From positions 25,535,916-25,599,915 of the forward strand of contig JBBCBC010000017.1 of assembly GCA_037126765.1 (NCBI GenBank): a DNA stretch of 64,000 nucleotides. The letters run 5' to 3'. Of the stretch, positions 35,560-48,005 are shown piece by piece. The position numbers and the translations under genes were made by a program. Below the pieces are notes generated by a model. That model saw nothing but the letters and a program-made list of their open reading frames with translations, had not been told where the DNA came from and did no database searches. Every line of letters starts with the position of its first letter. Within the stretch, counting starts at the first letter, position 1. This stretch comes from Stenogyne calaminthoides (Eukaryota; Streptophyta; Magnoliopsida; Lamiales; Lamiaceae).

Positions 35560-37902
35560 TCTATGGCTGTGCGACCGCCGAGCATATTGTTCAGATTCAT
35601 CGTCCATTACCGGATCGGGCCCTCGCATGCCTGATGGAGATAATCGGGGATCTCCGCAGGTTTACTCCCCATTGGCGAGAGGTGATAGTTGAACAGTTCT
35701 GGTGATGGTGAAGGCCTTAGGCCCGCAAACCTGAAAAACACAAGTTAGTTAACAGTCGAGTAAAACAAAAGCGAGCATAAAGTTAAAGTAAACTACCTGC
35801 TCGCTCTTTGTGGATCCCATCCCAGGAAGGATTTATCATCTTGATCGCGCCTACGCGAACCTGAAGGGGCACTCGGGCCAGGGGCGGCCGACTGGACCAC
35901 AGTTGTGATCGGATCGGCCAAGATGACACCCTCGGTCACCAGGGGTGTGCTCGCCCATTCCTCTCGGTGGTTTTTCTTTTTCTTCTTAGAAGTGCGGGCC
36001 TGCTCACTGGACCCCTGGTCGGCCGAGCGAGTGGAAGCACTTTTTGGTTTACTCGCCTCCCCGCGAGCCGCCCTCGCAGCTAGCCTTTTGGCATGGATCC
36101 TCTCCAGCTCCACAGGATTTTTCTTCCGAGCCATCTCCGTGTGCTCGGAAGTGCTCACGGCTATAGTGACCGCGGGTTGAGCTGCAAATAACCAAAGTAT
36201 TGTCAGAATATAGTTGAAATAGTTAAAAGGAAAATGGGTACAAGAAACCTTACCCGTGGGATCGACGGCGACCAGATGGTGAGGGGACACGTATAAGCCC
36301 GCCTTTTTCCTTTGACCTGGGGTGTTGAGATATTCCACCCTCCGTTCAGAGTAAGGCGCAAGATCGGTCTGCCAAATACTACTGAAATACCCATCGCTCG
36401 CCTCTTTATCCGAAGCAGCTTGAAGTCCCGAAGCAACAAAAACAAGTTAATATCAGTACATGGTTGGAAGAATGAAAAATGACTTACTTCGACAAATTTT
36501 ATAATCTATCGGAATGTCAAGGCGGGCAGTCGGATCGCTAGCCGAAGCGGGGCTTTTCCAGTCGCCCCCAACGAACCAAAATTTCTCTTTCCAGTCCCTA
36601 ATTTTGTTTGAGACCTCCTCTACAACCTTACACACTGTGTTTGCTTGCATATAGAGCCACCCCTCCTCACCCTTGGGACGGGTTAGATAAACGAGGCGAG
36701 CAAGCTCGGCGGCAGTCGGATAATACAAAGGTTTCGTCTGGCCGAACAGAGTCAAGAGACTCATCACCATATGCCACTCGTTCGGCATCAGTTGAGTGAT
36801 TGTGATGTTCCACTCAACAAGAAAATGGGTGATCATCGGGTGTAAGGGGAACTGGAGGTCGGTCTGCCAAACACTACTGAAATACCCGTCGCTCGCCTCT
36901 TTATCCGAAGCATCTTGAAGTCCTGAAGTAATAAAAATAAGTTAATATCAGTACACGGTTGGAAGAATGAAAAAAGACTTACTTCGACAAATTATGTAAT
37001 CTATCGGAATGTCAAGGCGGGTAGTCGGAAGGCTAGCCAAAGAGGGGCTTTTTCAGTCGCCCCCAACGAACCAAAATTTCTCTTTCCAGTCCCTAATTTT
37101 GTTCGGGACCTCCTCCACAACCTTACACCCTATGTTCGCTTGCATATAGAGCCATCCCTCCTCACCCTTGGGACGGGTTAGATGAACGAGGCGAGCAAGC
37201 TCGGCGGCAGTCGGATAATACAAGGGTTTTGTCTAGCCGAACAGAGTCAAGAGACTCATCACCATATGCCACCCGTTCGACATCAGTTGAGTGATGGTGA
37301 TGTTCCACTCAACAAGCAAACGGGTGATCGCCGGGTGTAAAGGGAATCGGAGGTCGGCCTCCATGGTGTCCATATTGACGGCCACACAGCCCTCAGGAGG
37401 CTGATCGGCTCGCTCATTCCTCTCCGGAACCCAAAAGAAAACATCATTGGGGGTTTCATACTTTCGGTATATCGAGCCGAGCTTCGTCGACCATGCTTTT
37501 GATTTTGCTCATCGGATAGCGATTCTTCTCACGTTTCCGGTGAGGTTGCTCTGGCCATCGGATGTTATATCGAGAGGCATACTCGGCATAGGTTGGACTG
37601 TGTGGTCGGCCCATCGGGGGCTCAATCACGTGCTCACCACCGATCCCAAGGTCATGCTCGCCCATTCCCTCAGCATTATGCTCGCCGACCCCTCCAACGG
37701 TGTGCTCGCCCGCGAGAACACCCCCATCATTCCCGGTGTCCTCACATTGGTGAGAAGTCTCAACATCATCGGTTTCCAAAAAATCAGGACAGGCCAATTT
37801 CAGGTCAATCTCCTCTATTGCCTCATCGGTGGAGGAGGAAATCACGGCGAATGGCTGTCGGAATCGTCGACAGAGTCTGGCTCCAGAAACAACCACCGCC
37901 AA
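35560..37902 (-). pseudogene. Antisense ORF with Transposase_28-like domain, spliced, broken
   Basis: Minus-strand exons with GT-AG borders: 37902-36984 (contains the second repeat copy), 36860-36489 (repeat copy 1), 36418-36254, 36181-35798 and 35730 to about 35560. Exon 1 opens with an acidic, low-complexity region (GEHTVGGVGEHNAEGMGEHD) then TYAEYASRYNIRWPEQPHRK, and shifts frame near 37456 into NDVFFWVPERNERADQPPEG and LRFPLHPAITRLLVEWNITI. This is followed by GEEGWLYMQANTV and WKEKFWFVGGDW, which resemble the putative gypsy type transposon domain (PF04195). A basic segment NHREEWASTPLV lies in 36181-35798. The second exon copy has stops (FG*TK, GD*KS). N-terminus uncertain: no good ATG is in frame. 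Confidence 0.55.
36366..37355. repeat. Tandem duplication, 2 x 495 bp, covering an exon of the antisense ORF
   Basis: Copy 1 is 36366-36860, copy 2 is 36861-37355. They are about 93-95% identical by eye over their whole length, including the intron donor at 36488/36983 and the following intron bases up to GGTCTGCC. Copy 2 has more disabling changes than copy 1. Confidence 0.9.
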
Positions 37903-37989
37903 AAAATCGGCCCTACCAGAGCTTGCGCGGCGACCTGTTACTTCCCATCATTGCGGGGTGCACGGGGCCCAATGTCAGAATCTGAAGGG

Positions 37990-38433
37990 TTTCTTGGAAA
38001 CTTTTAACTCAAAAACCCTTTTCCCCCAAAGTTATATAAGGCCAACGCCTTCTTCTTTTCCTCAATCTTTTCTTCTTCTTCTCTAATTAGTTCTCTCTCT
38101 AAAAAACTCTAGCGACTTCATCTTCTCCGGCGAAGAGTTTTCCAGGTAATTACTTCTTCTTCTTCTCCAAATGTCTTCGCCTTCAAATTCTTTGGATGCC
38201 CTGCTCGATTCCGCGGGCTCGGAATCCCCCCGGGGCTCGACTTCTTCGGGGCGCCACATATTTCGGGAATCAAGGTGTCGCCTCGATATCCGCTGGAAGA
38301 TGAACCAACATAGCCCGACCCTCGTGACGAGCACAAGAGATCGGGCTGGGGAGTATTATTGTGATCGGTACATGACAAGGTCAAAGTCAATATGCCACGT
38401 GCCCGCTAATCGAACACGTGGGTCAATACACTT
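37990..38433 (+). promoter_or_regulatory. Promoter-like region between antisense ORF and LTR D
   Basis: GTTATATAAGG at about 38030 can read as a TATA box on either strand. On the + strand a CT-rich leader (38060-38110), a GAG|GTAATT-like donor and an ATG at 38171 (MSSPSNSLDALLDSAGSE, 88 codons) follow, giving a serine-rich start of an unknown short ORF. On the minus strand an ATG near 37960 would be downstream. Direction of activity cannot be decided from sequence. Confidence 0.35.
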
Positions 38434-38442
38434 ATAAGGGGG
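38434..38442 (+). other. Polypurine tract candidate of element D
   Basis: ATAAGGGGG just before the LTR-like region. The first LTR bases are not a clean TG, so the exact border is uncertain. Confidence 0.4.
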
Positions 38443-39185
38443 TCCAACTAAACAAGAAGGTGCTCGCCTACCCACATGATTACTGGAGCAACTCATGTGC
38501 TCGCCACCTCAGGCGAGCTCATGTGCTCTCCCGAGGGCGACGTACATGTGCTCGCCCAACAAGCGAAGCACGAGGGAATCAGAACTGAAGTTGCATGTTA
38601 TTAGAGGAGACCTGGACGAGCTTAGGCTCTTCTCTCCATCATAAGCAAATCCCTCGCCCACTGATTTGCCTTCCAGAATACCAACTCACCTCTACACTGG
38701 GCAAGCACAAGAAGTGAAGGCCCTGGAACCCCGAGCAGGAACGTGGTCGACCACCAAAGAGGTGAACACTTGCCTGAATTAAAGGACGAGCATAACTCAC
38801 CGGACACAGGAATAAGTCACCTGCTCAGCAATGAACGCCTGGATGTTGGGGAATTAATTGTCCGAATCTATTCGGGATGATATTTAAATACAAATTTAAT
38901 TCTTACAATTATTACTAGCATGAATTAATCCTATATTAATTCAAATAATAATTTCAACAACAATCATGCACATAATATAATCACGTAAATCCTACGCATG
39001 CGGAATATCTAGGAATTTACGCGAGCGTATCTTTTTTACGAATCAACCCGGTGAAGATGAGTACCCGTTCAACGAACAAACTCAAAGTCCTTCTCAAGTA
39101 TTCCAACGTCCTTATTTGTTAATCCAATGGCAGGATGCTCATGAACAAATAACAAAAGGGAAAAAGAAAAATATGTTGCACCACC

Positions 39186-42100
39186 CAGGGCCGCGCCTAC
39201 CTTTAGTCGAGCGAGTCGGTCGACTCAGGCCCGAAAATTTCGTGAATTTTTAGGGGTCCATATTTGTAATGTATGTATATATATTATATATATAAATAAT
39301 TTAACAAACTTAAACATAAAATCAGGCTTGGTTGAATGGATGGAGGTCCTCCTCTTATTTCCAGAGGTGCAGGTCTCGAACCTCATTGGCTGTAGTCATT
39401 AGTATATTTTTGTTAACTTTTTTAGTCATTAGATTATGGCCCTAAGCCCTTTTGCCGTAAGTGTCTAATTTTTTTTTTTCAATCCCTAATAATAACCTAG
39501 CCGCCCACACTGACCAAAGAAGGCAATTAGATAAATACAATTATTTTCTTTCTTTTCTCGCTTGTGACACCATTGATTCGGGAGAGAAAAATCATCAAAT
39601 TTCCTACTTACCCAAGCAACAACAAACAGGTAATTTAATTATCTATGAACTTTTTCCTACTTTTTTACACATATTAGTAAAGTACTATGAAATTTCATCA
39701 CAATTTAGAATTGTAATTTCAATTTGATATAATTATTTTCGTATGTGAATTTTTTGTTTTTTGTTGATCAATAGTAATTTATGATTAGTTTGTTTAGTAT
39801 ATAATTTTAAATTATCATTTCAGTATCATGCCTCCTAAATATATGTCCGGATATCAAAAGAGGATAAAAAAGGCAAGGATTGAAGATTTAACTAAAAGTC
39901 AAGCTGGTGATATAAATAAATATTTTAGTTCTAATAAAAGAGTAAACGTAGAGAGAAATAGCGAAGCTACGAAATTGTTGGACGAAGAAGAAGGTGAGAA
40001 ATTGGAAGAGGGAGAATTGGAAGGGGGTAATGAACTTGGTTTTGAAGAAGTGACAGAAACTTGTGATACACATGCATCAAATAATAATGAAGAAGTGATT
40101 GAACGCGAGAAAGTTGATGACTTTGTTCAACATGAGGGTGTAAATCAAGAGAACTTTGATGATCCGGGAAAGTGGAATAATATTGATCACAAAGTTAGAG
40201 ATTTTCTAGTGGAAAGAGGCCCTATGAGAGATTCTTGTAGCTTATTTCCTAAAGATAATGCCAAAAGACATTTCGATGAATCACATTATAAACGGATTTT
40301 GATAAATGGTCAGGAAATAGATAGAAGATGGTTATTATACTCAACTTCTTTGGATAAGATTTTCTATTTTTGTTGTAAGTTGTTCAAGAGAAAAACAAGG
40401 TCGGAATTCAGTTTGTTAGCTACTGAAGGCTTCAATGATTGGCATAATTTAAGTCGATGTTTGAAGAATCATGAATTTAGTAAGGAACACATGGAATATA
40501 TGACTGATTGACTTGAGTTGGAAAGAAGGTTAACAAACAAGAAGACAATTGATGCAAGCATACAAGTTCAAATCAACAAAGAAAAAGAGCATTGGAGACA
40601 AGTGTTGCAAAGAATAATTGTTATTCTGCAGAGATTGGCAAAAAACAACTTAGCATTCCGAGGGAGTTTTGAAAAGCTTTATGTAGAAAGTAATGGTATT
40701 TTCTTGCAAATGATTGAGATGATTGGTGAGTTTGATCCAATAATGAAGGAGCATATTCGACGTATTCAAGATCATGAGACTTATGTCACTTATCTCGGAA
40801 GTAGAATTCAAAATGAATTGATACAGATGTTGGCAGATGAAGTGAGAAAAAAGATAATTGCAAAAGTGAAGTGTGCAAAGTATTTTGCTGTCATCTTAGA
40901 TTGTACTCCGGATGTTAGTCATAAAGAACAAATATCTCTTATTGTACGTTGTTTGGATGATTCACAAAGCTCTGCAAGAATAGAAGAATATTGGGTGCAT
41001 TTTTTAGAAGTAGACAACACTTCAGGGTTGGGTCTTTTTACACACCTTAAAAATATTTTGATCGATCTTGGACTGGATATTGATGATATAAGAGGTCAAG
41101 GGTATGGCAATGGATCTAATATGAAAGGAAGACATAAAGGTGTACAAAGAAGGTTGCTTGAAGTAAATCCCAGAGCTTTTTATACTCCTTGTGGCTGTCA
41201 CAGTCTTAATTTAGCTTTGTGTGATATGGCGAATTCTTGCCCTAAAGCTATGTCATTTTTTGGAGTGATTCAACGTGTTTATACGTTATTCTCTTCTTAA
41301 ACCAAAAGATGGAAGATATTTAAAGATCATGTCAAGGGTTTAACAGTTAAGCCATTGTCGCAGACACGTTGGGAGAGTCATGTTGAAAGTGTAAAAGCTA
41401 TCAAGGAGCAAATTGTGGAAATCAAAGATGCTTTACTTGACTTGACAGAGGACACTGAAGATCCAAAGACAAAGAGTGAGGCTGAATCCTTGGTATTATA
41501 TGAATTTGAGAATTTTGAATTCTTACTTGGTGTGGTAATTTGGTACAAGTTGTTACATGCCATCAACGCTGTGAGTAAGTTTCTTCAATCTGAAAATATG
41601 GATATTGATGTTGCTATCAATCTTTTGCAAGGAATTATTTTATTTCTTGAAGATTATAGGGAACATGGTTTTGATAAAGCCATTAGTAAAGCTAAATAAA
41701 TGGCGAGTAAGATGGGCATTGAAGCTACATTTCGAGAAAAACGAATCATTCGAAGGAAAAAGCAATTTGATGAAAGTGGAAGTGAAGAAGTAAGACAGTC
41801 AGCTGAAGAATCTTTTAGAGTTAATTATTTTTTATTTATAGTTGATCAAGCTCATTCTTCTATAGAAACCCGCTTTTCACAATTTAAGAAGTATGAAGAG
41901 ACTTTTGGGTTTTTGCTCAATCTGAAAACTTTACAAGATATTGATGATGAAAGCTTGTTGAGGTCTTGCAAGAATCTTCAGATTTCTTATACGCATAATG
42001 GTTGTTCCGATATTAATGGAGATGATTTGTTTTCTGAGTTGAATATCTTGAAGTATGTTCTACCAACAAAAGCAAAATCAGCAATTGAAGTGATGAATTA

Positions 42101-42528
42101 TATGAAGGAAATGGTTGGTTGTTTTCCCAACGCTTATATTGCTTATAAGATATTGTTGACAATACCAGTTACAGTAGCAAGTGCAGAAAGAAGTTTCTCA
42201 AAGTTGAAGTTGATCAAGACTTTTCTTCGATCAACAATGTCTCAAGATAGATTGAGTGGATTAGCCATGTTATCGATTGAGAAAGACCTGAGTGAACAAA
42301 TTGATTATACAGATGTAATTAATACTTTTGCTGCCAAAACTGTGAGACGAGTTGTGTTTAATTAATTATTTTGAAATGTTCGGCATAATAATTTGAACAT
42401 GAAAGTGTAGTTTTTTCTTTTTGTATTGTACATTATTTAATATCATATCATTAAAATTTTTATATTGATTATAGGGGGCCCAAATTATAAACACGACTCA
42501 GGTGTAATAATTCCTAGGATCGGCACTG
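39186..42528 (+). mobile_element. hAT DNA transposon (3343 bp) inside the outer solo LTR
   Basis: Perfect 8-bp target duplication GCACCACC at 39178-39185 and 42529-42536, the size expected for hAT. Terminal inverted repeats: left CAGGGCCGCGCCTA, right (reversed) CAGTGCCGATCCTA. It carries one transposase gene in the + direction. Confidence 0.9.
39828..42365 (+). pseudogene. hAT transposase (TTF-type zinc finger / DUF4371 / dimerisation domain), three in-frame stops
   Basis: A single continuous frame of 846 codons broken only by TGA at 40509-40511, TAA at 41298-41300 and TAA at 41697-41699; no frameshift. Domains: N-terminal acidic region; TTF-type zinc finger about residues 110-200 (GKWNNIDHKVRDFLVERGPM, LDKIFYFCCKLF); DUF4371 about 250-430 (ILDCTPDVSHKEQ, CGCHSLNLALCD); C-terminal hAT dimerisation domain about 760-820 (ASAERSFSKLKLIKTFLRST, SGLAMLSIEKDL). 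This set is typical of the ZMYM1-like plant hAT group. The protein would cut and paste the element. With three stops it is almost certainly inactive, though point nonsense mutations only suggest a fairly recent loss. Confidence 0.92.
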
Positions 42529-43607
42529 GCACCACCTTTGTGGATTTCTAATTTTTCCAACTCATGGAACTGTGTTGGGGATGAAAAAATCATCCCTATT
42601 TATAATGCTAGGAGTGGTCGAAAATTTGGCAAAATTTGGATATGGGAAGAGCTTTAATTCTTGTGCAAGAAGTAATCTTGAATATATCCAATATATTCTC
42701 TTTCCCATAAATAAATTTTCCACAAAAATATCCTCCCTTATAAATAGGCAATTTTCGAAAAATTAAGTAATAAATAATCAAGATTTGAGTTTCTTGAATT
42801 TATGAGATAATATTGTATTTCAAGAATACTTATCTTTTTCCATAAAATCTTTTCAAGAAAAATCAAGCAAATCTTTCCTTATCTTTTATGCCTATTTTTT
42901 CGAAAAACGTGGAAAAATAAAGCAACAATATTTCTTTTATTTTAATCACCTTTTTCAGTTATTGGACTTTATATTGGGCTACTTGAGGGCATTTTAGGAG
43001 AATTAAGATTGAAGCAATGAGCTCTGAATTATCAATATTGAGCTACAATATTATTCAACCCATTAATATTAATTTATTCCACTATAAAATTAATATTGCA
43101 CTATCCATCTTAACCCATATTACTGTAATATGGCTCCCGGTTATTATTTCTCGTATTAAAGATTATCCAGTCCATTAATTAATTCAAGCCACTTAAAAGC
43201 TTTATATTAATCAATATATTTTTCCTTGGAGTAAGGTCAGCTCAACATTATTATCCATACCGGAAACAAATTCCACTTGCAAGGGGACAAATCACACAAG
43301 ACGTACTTGCACACGATTCTCTGTATTAAATCTTAGCAATCGTCATGTAACTAATAATATTGCCCAAAACACAAAGTATTGAATCACATTGATTCTCTAC
43401 CCGACATGAATCAAAACAATAATTATTAATTACTCACGATCCTATTTAAGGGACAGAGATTAAGAAATAACGAACCACTGAGGTCTAATTCTTCTACATT
43501 CAGCTGAAGAATATATCCTCGTTGTAGGTCCTATTCAGCGCACCATAATGCACTAGTGTAATCTCTTGATCAAGACAAGTCAATCTGAGTCTTACACTTC
43601 AACCTTT

Positions 43608-45329
43608 TGTTGGGGTTATACTGAAAAGTATGCTTTTTACTTTGTATAACCAATTCAAACCGAATTTCTTATTTATCTACTGAAATAAATTATTTATCAC
43701 TGTTGCACTAAATATGAATGAATGTTATATATATTTATTGCAAACCCGTTCGATAAGTAAGTACACATCACGTTGAAGTTAATTTGGTGATACCAGATCA
43801 CAGAAGATCAAATTAACAGTCCATTGTGATTAAGTACAAATTCACAACCCAGATGGAAATGAACAATCCATCATGAAAGGTTGAAGTGTAAGGCTCAGAT
43901 TGGCTTGTCTTGACCAAGAGATTACACTAGTGCATAGCGATGCGCTGAATATGACCTACATGAGGATAAATTCTTCGGTACTGAATATACAAGAATTAGA
44001 CCTCAGTGGTTCGTTATTTCTTAATCTCCGTTCCTTAAATAGGATCGTGTGAAATTAATAATTATTGTTTTGACTTATGATGGGAAGAGAATCAGTGTGA
44101 TTCGATACCTTATATCTTGGGCAATATTATTAGTTACACGACGGTCGCTAAGATTTAATACGGAGAATCGTGTGCAAGCACGTTTTGCTTGTTTTGTCCC
44201 CTTGGTGGGCTCATAATCTTTATCATACCAAATCTTGCAAGTGAAAATTTATTTCCGGTATGGATAATAATGTTGAGCTGTCTTTACTCCAAGGACAAAG
44301 ATATTAATTAATATAAAGCTTGTTCAGTGGCTTAATTAATTAGTGGACTAAGATAATCTTAAACACGGAAAATAATGATCGGGAGCCATATTATTGTGAA
44401 GTCGTAATGTGGGTTAAGATGGATAGTTCAATATTAATTTTATAGTGGAATACATTAATATTAATGGGCTTGAATAATATTTTGGCTAAATATTAAAGTT
44501 TCATAGCTCATTGGAGGTCCAATCTTAATTCTCCTAAAGGCCCCTCAAATAGCCCAAATTAAAGTCCAATTAATGAAAAGGAGAAAAGAATATTATTGCC
44601 TATTTTTCATGATATTTTCGAAAATTATGAGTAGGAGAGAGAAAATATTTTCTTGATTTTTTTGGAAAGATTTTATGGCATAAGTATTCTTGAGATACAA
44701 GTTTATCCCATAAATTCAAGAAAAGTCAAAGATATTTTTTCTTCCCTATTTCATCAAATTTTTGAAAATAATGCAAGGCAAGAAGGAGGAGAATATTTTG
44801 TTGGGTGATATTTTGGGAAATAGAATATATTGGATATATTCTAGATTGTATCTTGATGAAGAAGTAAGGAAATTTTCCAATGCCCAATTTACCTAAATTT
44901 TCGTCCCCCTCCTAGTCCAATATATAGGGGATGAATTTTTCATCCCCAATGCAATTCCATGTGTTGGAAAAATTAGAAATCCACAAAGGTGGTAGCAAAA
45001 TATTTTATTTTTCTCCTTTAAATTAAAATCGTTCGTTGAGAATCCTTCCACGGGATTACGTTCATGGACGTGGGACATATTTGGGAAGGCACTTTGGGTT
45101 GATCCATCGTCTCAACGGTTGTCTCTACGAGAGGTAAGTAATCTCGTAACTCCTAGATTCTGCATGCTTATGATTTACGTGGATTACGTGTACGCATGTT
45201 GCTTATTTGCTTGTTTAATTATTATGTTGAATTGATTTAGGATTAATTCATGTTAGTAATTAATTGATTAATTTAAATATGTATTTAAATTCATCTCGAA
45301 TAGATCCGGGCACCCCTAATTTCCCAACA
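43608..45329. repeat. Solo LTR, family C (inner), opposite orientation
   Basis: 1722 bp, ends TGTTGGGG and CCCAACA, 5-bp target duplication CCTTT at 43603-43607 and 45330-45334. It is the reverse complement of the outer LTR, so the outer LTR was the target. Read with the flanks it creates a large foldback structure. Confidence 0.85.
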
Positions 45330-47945
45330 CCTTTCACGATGGATTGTTCATTTCCATCTAGGTTGTGAATTTGTATTTATTTACAAGGGACTGATAATGT
45401 GATCTTCTGTGATCTGGTATCACCACATTAACTACAATGTAACTCGTACTATTATTTGAATAGTTATGCAATAAATATATATAATATTCATTCATATTTA
45501 AAGCATCAGTGATAAATAATTTATTTTCAGTAAATAAGATAGAAATTCAGTTTGATTATACAAAGTAAAAGCATACTTTCAAGTATAACCCCAACACTGG
45601 ATGACAAGTCGAAGACCTCAAGATCAAGAAAGGACAAGTGGCGACCATAGTAGGCGTCCGGGGCACGTGGCGTAGCCACATGTAATCTTGCAAAGCAAAG
45701 GGCCAGTTCGTGCTAGCCAAGACAACACATGCTTGCCAAACTAGTATAAATAGACCTTCAGAGATCAAATAAAAGGTTCGGAAATTTCCCACTTGCTACT
45801 CTTATACCCGCTCTCCATTCCTCATATTAGTTGTGCTCGTCACATACATACTGTGCTCGACACATCACTCATTTTATTTGTTAAGTTGTCACACACCACG
45901 CCACATCATAATTTCCACGCAAGACGACTAACAACATGTAACAATAATTTATGAAACTTTTACAATGATCTTTGCATCAGATCAATATAAATATAATTTT
46001 GTCCTCATCTTCTTAGTAGAAAAATATTATCTTCATATAATATCATCCTTATCGACATGTATTATTCTCGATTTTATCAAACTTGCAAAAAATATATATA
46101 AAAATTTAATAAGATTGGTAATCTAAGATAAATAAGAAATCATGAAATATTATGTGGAAAAAATATATTGATCAAGAAATATTGTGAGAAAAAACATGTA
46201 AATAAAAATACTAAAATACATAATGAATAAGAAAAAAAATTAATGAAATAAGAACAACAACAAAACACATAATGAAACCAAACAATTACCTAGAAAAAAA
46301 TGATATAAGAACAATTTAGTGATTGAAATAATAAAAGATCAAATCATTAAAAAAATAAGATCATAGATTAGAGAGGACACCGTATGGAGAGCAAATGAAA
46401 GAGAGGAAATGAAGAGAAAGCGCAGACAAATGAGAATGAGAAAAAAATGAATGAGAGAAGTCACAATTTATAGGAAATAGAAGACAAAATCAATTGTTGA
46501 GATCAAAACAACACTCTAAATTAATGAGATTAATGGGATTTGAAATAGAAGAATATGACTTTGCCACATCATTGTCATATCATTTTATAACTTGCCACAT
46601 CATCTTATAGAGGTTTTGCATTATATTTTTTTATAGATAGATAGATTCTAAGCATATAATATCTAATACTAGTTTTTATTATGGTTACTATTGAATAGAA
46701 AATTAATAAAATTATTGTCCTAGCAAAATGATAAATAAAGATTAAATTTATCGTCCTAGTAAAATTGACAATTATTTTTCGTTCTGTTTAAAATAATACT
46801 ACTAAAAAATAGAACAAAAAAGAAAATAGAACTAAAAAAAAAATACAAATTGACATTACAATAAAATATTATAGAAAAAGGTTGTAGGGCCGCTCATAGA
46901 CAAAATCGTGATTTCAAATTGGAGAATGCTAGATCTACCCGGTGGGTCGTCTACCCACCATTAAAAAAAATAAAAATAAATTTTTTAACAAACAAACATA
47001 AAAAAAAAGTGCCGCGATCTTTACTCCTTAAATAATTATTTTTGGGTCTCCCAACAACATTAAAAAAGATTTCATTAACCTTTATTAATGAATCTCCCTT
47101 ATGCACTCCCAAATAAAATGTTGATTTCTGTAGAAAAAGAAAGCTCTCAAATGTTGCCTTCTTAATAAAATATTTTAAAGGAAAAAAATAAAAAAGTAAC
47201 CAAACTAATATTGACCGTATATTTATAATATGTACTAATACAATACTCCTATATTATTTGAAATTAGTACAATATATATGTATATATATAATACCTATAT
47301 AAATTAATTGAAATTTTCATAATAAATTTAAGTTCTAACTTATTTATTTATAAGTGGTACTTAACATTGAGAATATTTTTAAATGCCAACGACCTCTGTT
47401 TCCCCATTTTATGAATATTTTTAAACATTATTTATTAAAAAAGTATTATCCATAAAATAATATAGAGAATAATATATACATATGCTGAAAGTATCATGAT
47501 GATGATGATGAAATGAATGAGAAAGTGTAGGGTGAACAAGTTCCACATAAAAATATATGAAATTGGTTAAGACCTGTGACTTATATTACTAAAGAGTATT
47601 ATTTGTGATAATTGAATGGTATTGTCTTTTTATTACATAAAGAGTATTACTTATAATACTAATGGGTGCGACTTATATTACAACAGATGTATTAATAGTG
47701 ATAACTTAAGAATGTGACTTATATTACAAAAGGGTATTAGTCGTGATAACTAAAGAATTATGTCTATAAATATATCAGTTTCACAATGAATAAGTTTCAC
47801 AGGAGACCTACTCTGCTATTAAATATACCAGATATTTATTTAATTCAATTTTATAATAGTCATATTATAATTTTATATATACACAATATATTTTCTTTCA
47901 AACTTATTCTAAAATTAGAAAATAATATGCATTTTCAAACATAAT

Positions 47946-48005
47946 CTACTTCTACTTCTACTTCTACTATCTACTTCTACTTCTACTTCTACTTCTACTT
48001 CTACT
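47946..48005. repeat. (CTACTT)n microsatellite
   Basis: About nine to ten copies of CTACTT with one interruption (CTATCTACTT). Confidence 0.9.

Larger units (their letters stand above)
38844..45596. repeat. Solo LTR, family C (outer), interrupted twice
   Basis: Target duplication CTGGA at 38839-38843 and 45597-45601. Ends TGTTGGGG and CCCCAACA. Its three parts, 38844-39185, 42537-43607 and 45335-45596, add up to about 1675 bp, similar to the 1722 bp of the inner copy in reverse. No primer-binding site, polypurine tract or coding sequence belongs to it, so it is a solo LTR left by recombination between two LTRs. Confidence 0.85.
35560..45936 (+). mobile_element. 3' part of a putative Tat-lineage Ty3/gypsy element (D), with nested insertions
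   Basis: Higher GC than its neighbours and rich in GCTCGCC-type words on both sides of the nested insertions, linking 35560-38843 with 45602-45936. It has an intron-containing ORF in antisense, then a polypurine tract (38434-38442), then an LTR-like region with a TATA box. An antisense ORF between pol and the 3' LTR is a known trait of Tat-lineage gypsy elements (Grande, RIRE2, Retand type). No gag or pol is present, so lineage is inferred from the ORF and layout. Confidence 0.5.
38443..45936 (+). repeat. LTR D, split by the family-C solo LTR
   Basis: Two parts, 38443-38843 and 45602-45936 (about 735 bp when joined). The right part has TATA box TATAAATA at 45745-45752, an ATTTCCCACTTGC run, and ends GACTAACAACA. 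The join at CTGGA is exact through the target duplication of the inserted LTR. Confidence 0.55.

Noticed and set aside
37593..37985. 130-codon plus-strand ORF, histidine- and arginine-rich
   Set aside because: Antisense shadow of the antisense ORF's low-complexity exon; no splice or domain support.
43608..45596. Possible single foldback transposon
   Set aside because: The two separate 5-bp duplications and the unit lengths show two LTRs in opposite orientation instead.
46560..46680. Possible Helitron or LINE 3' end (GATAGATA run, then CTAG)
   Set aside because: No hairpin or matching 5' end found; the motif is too short to support.
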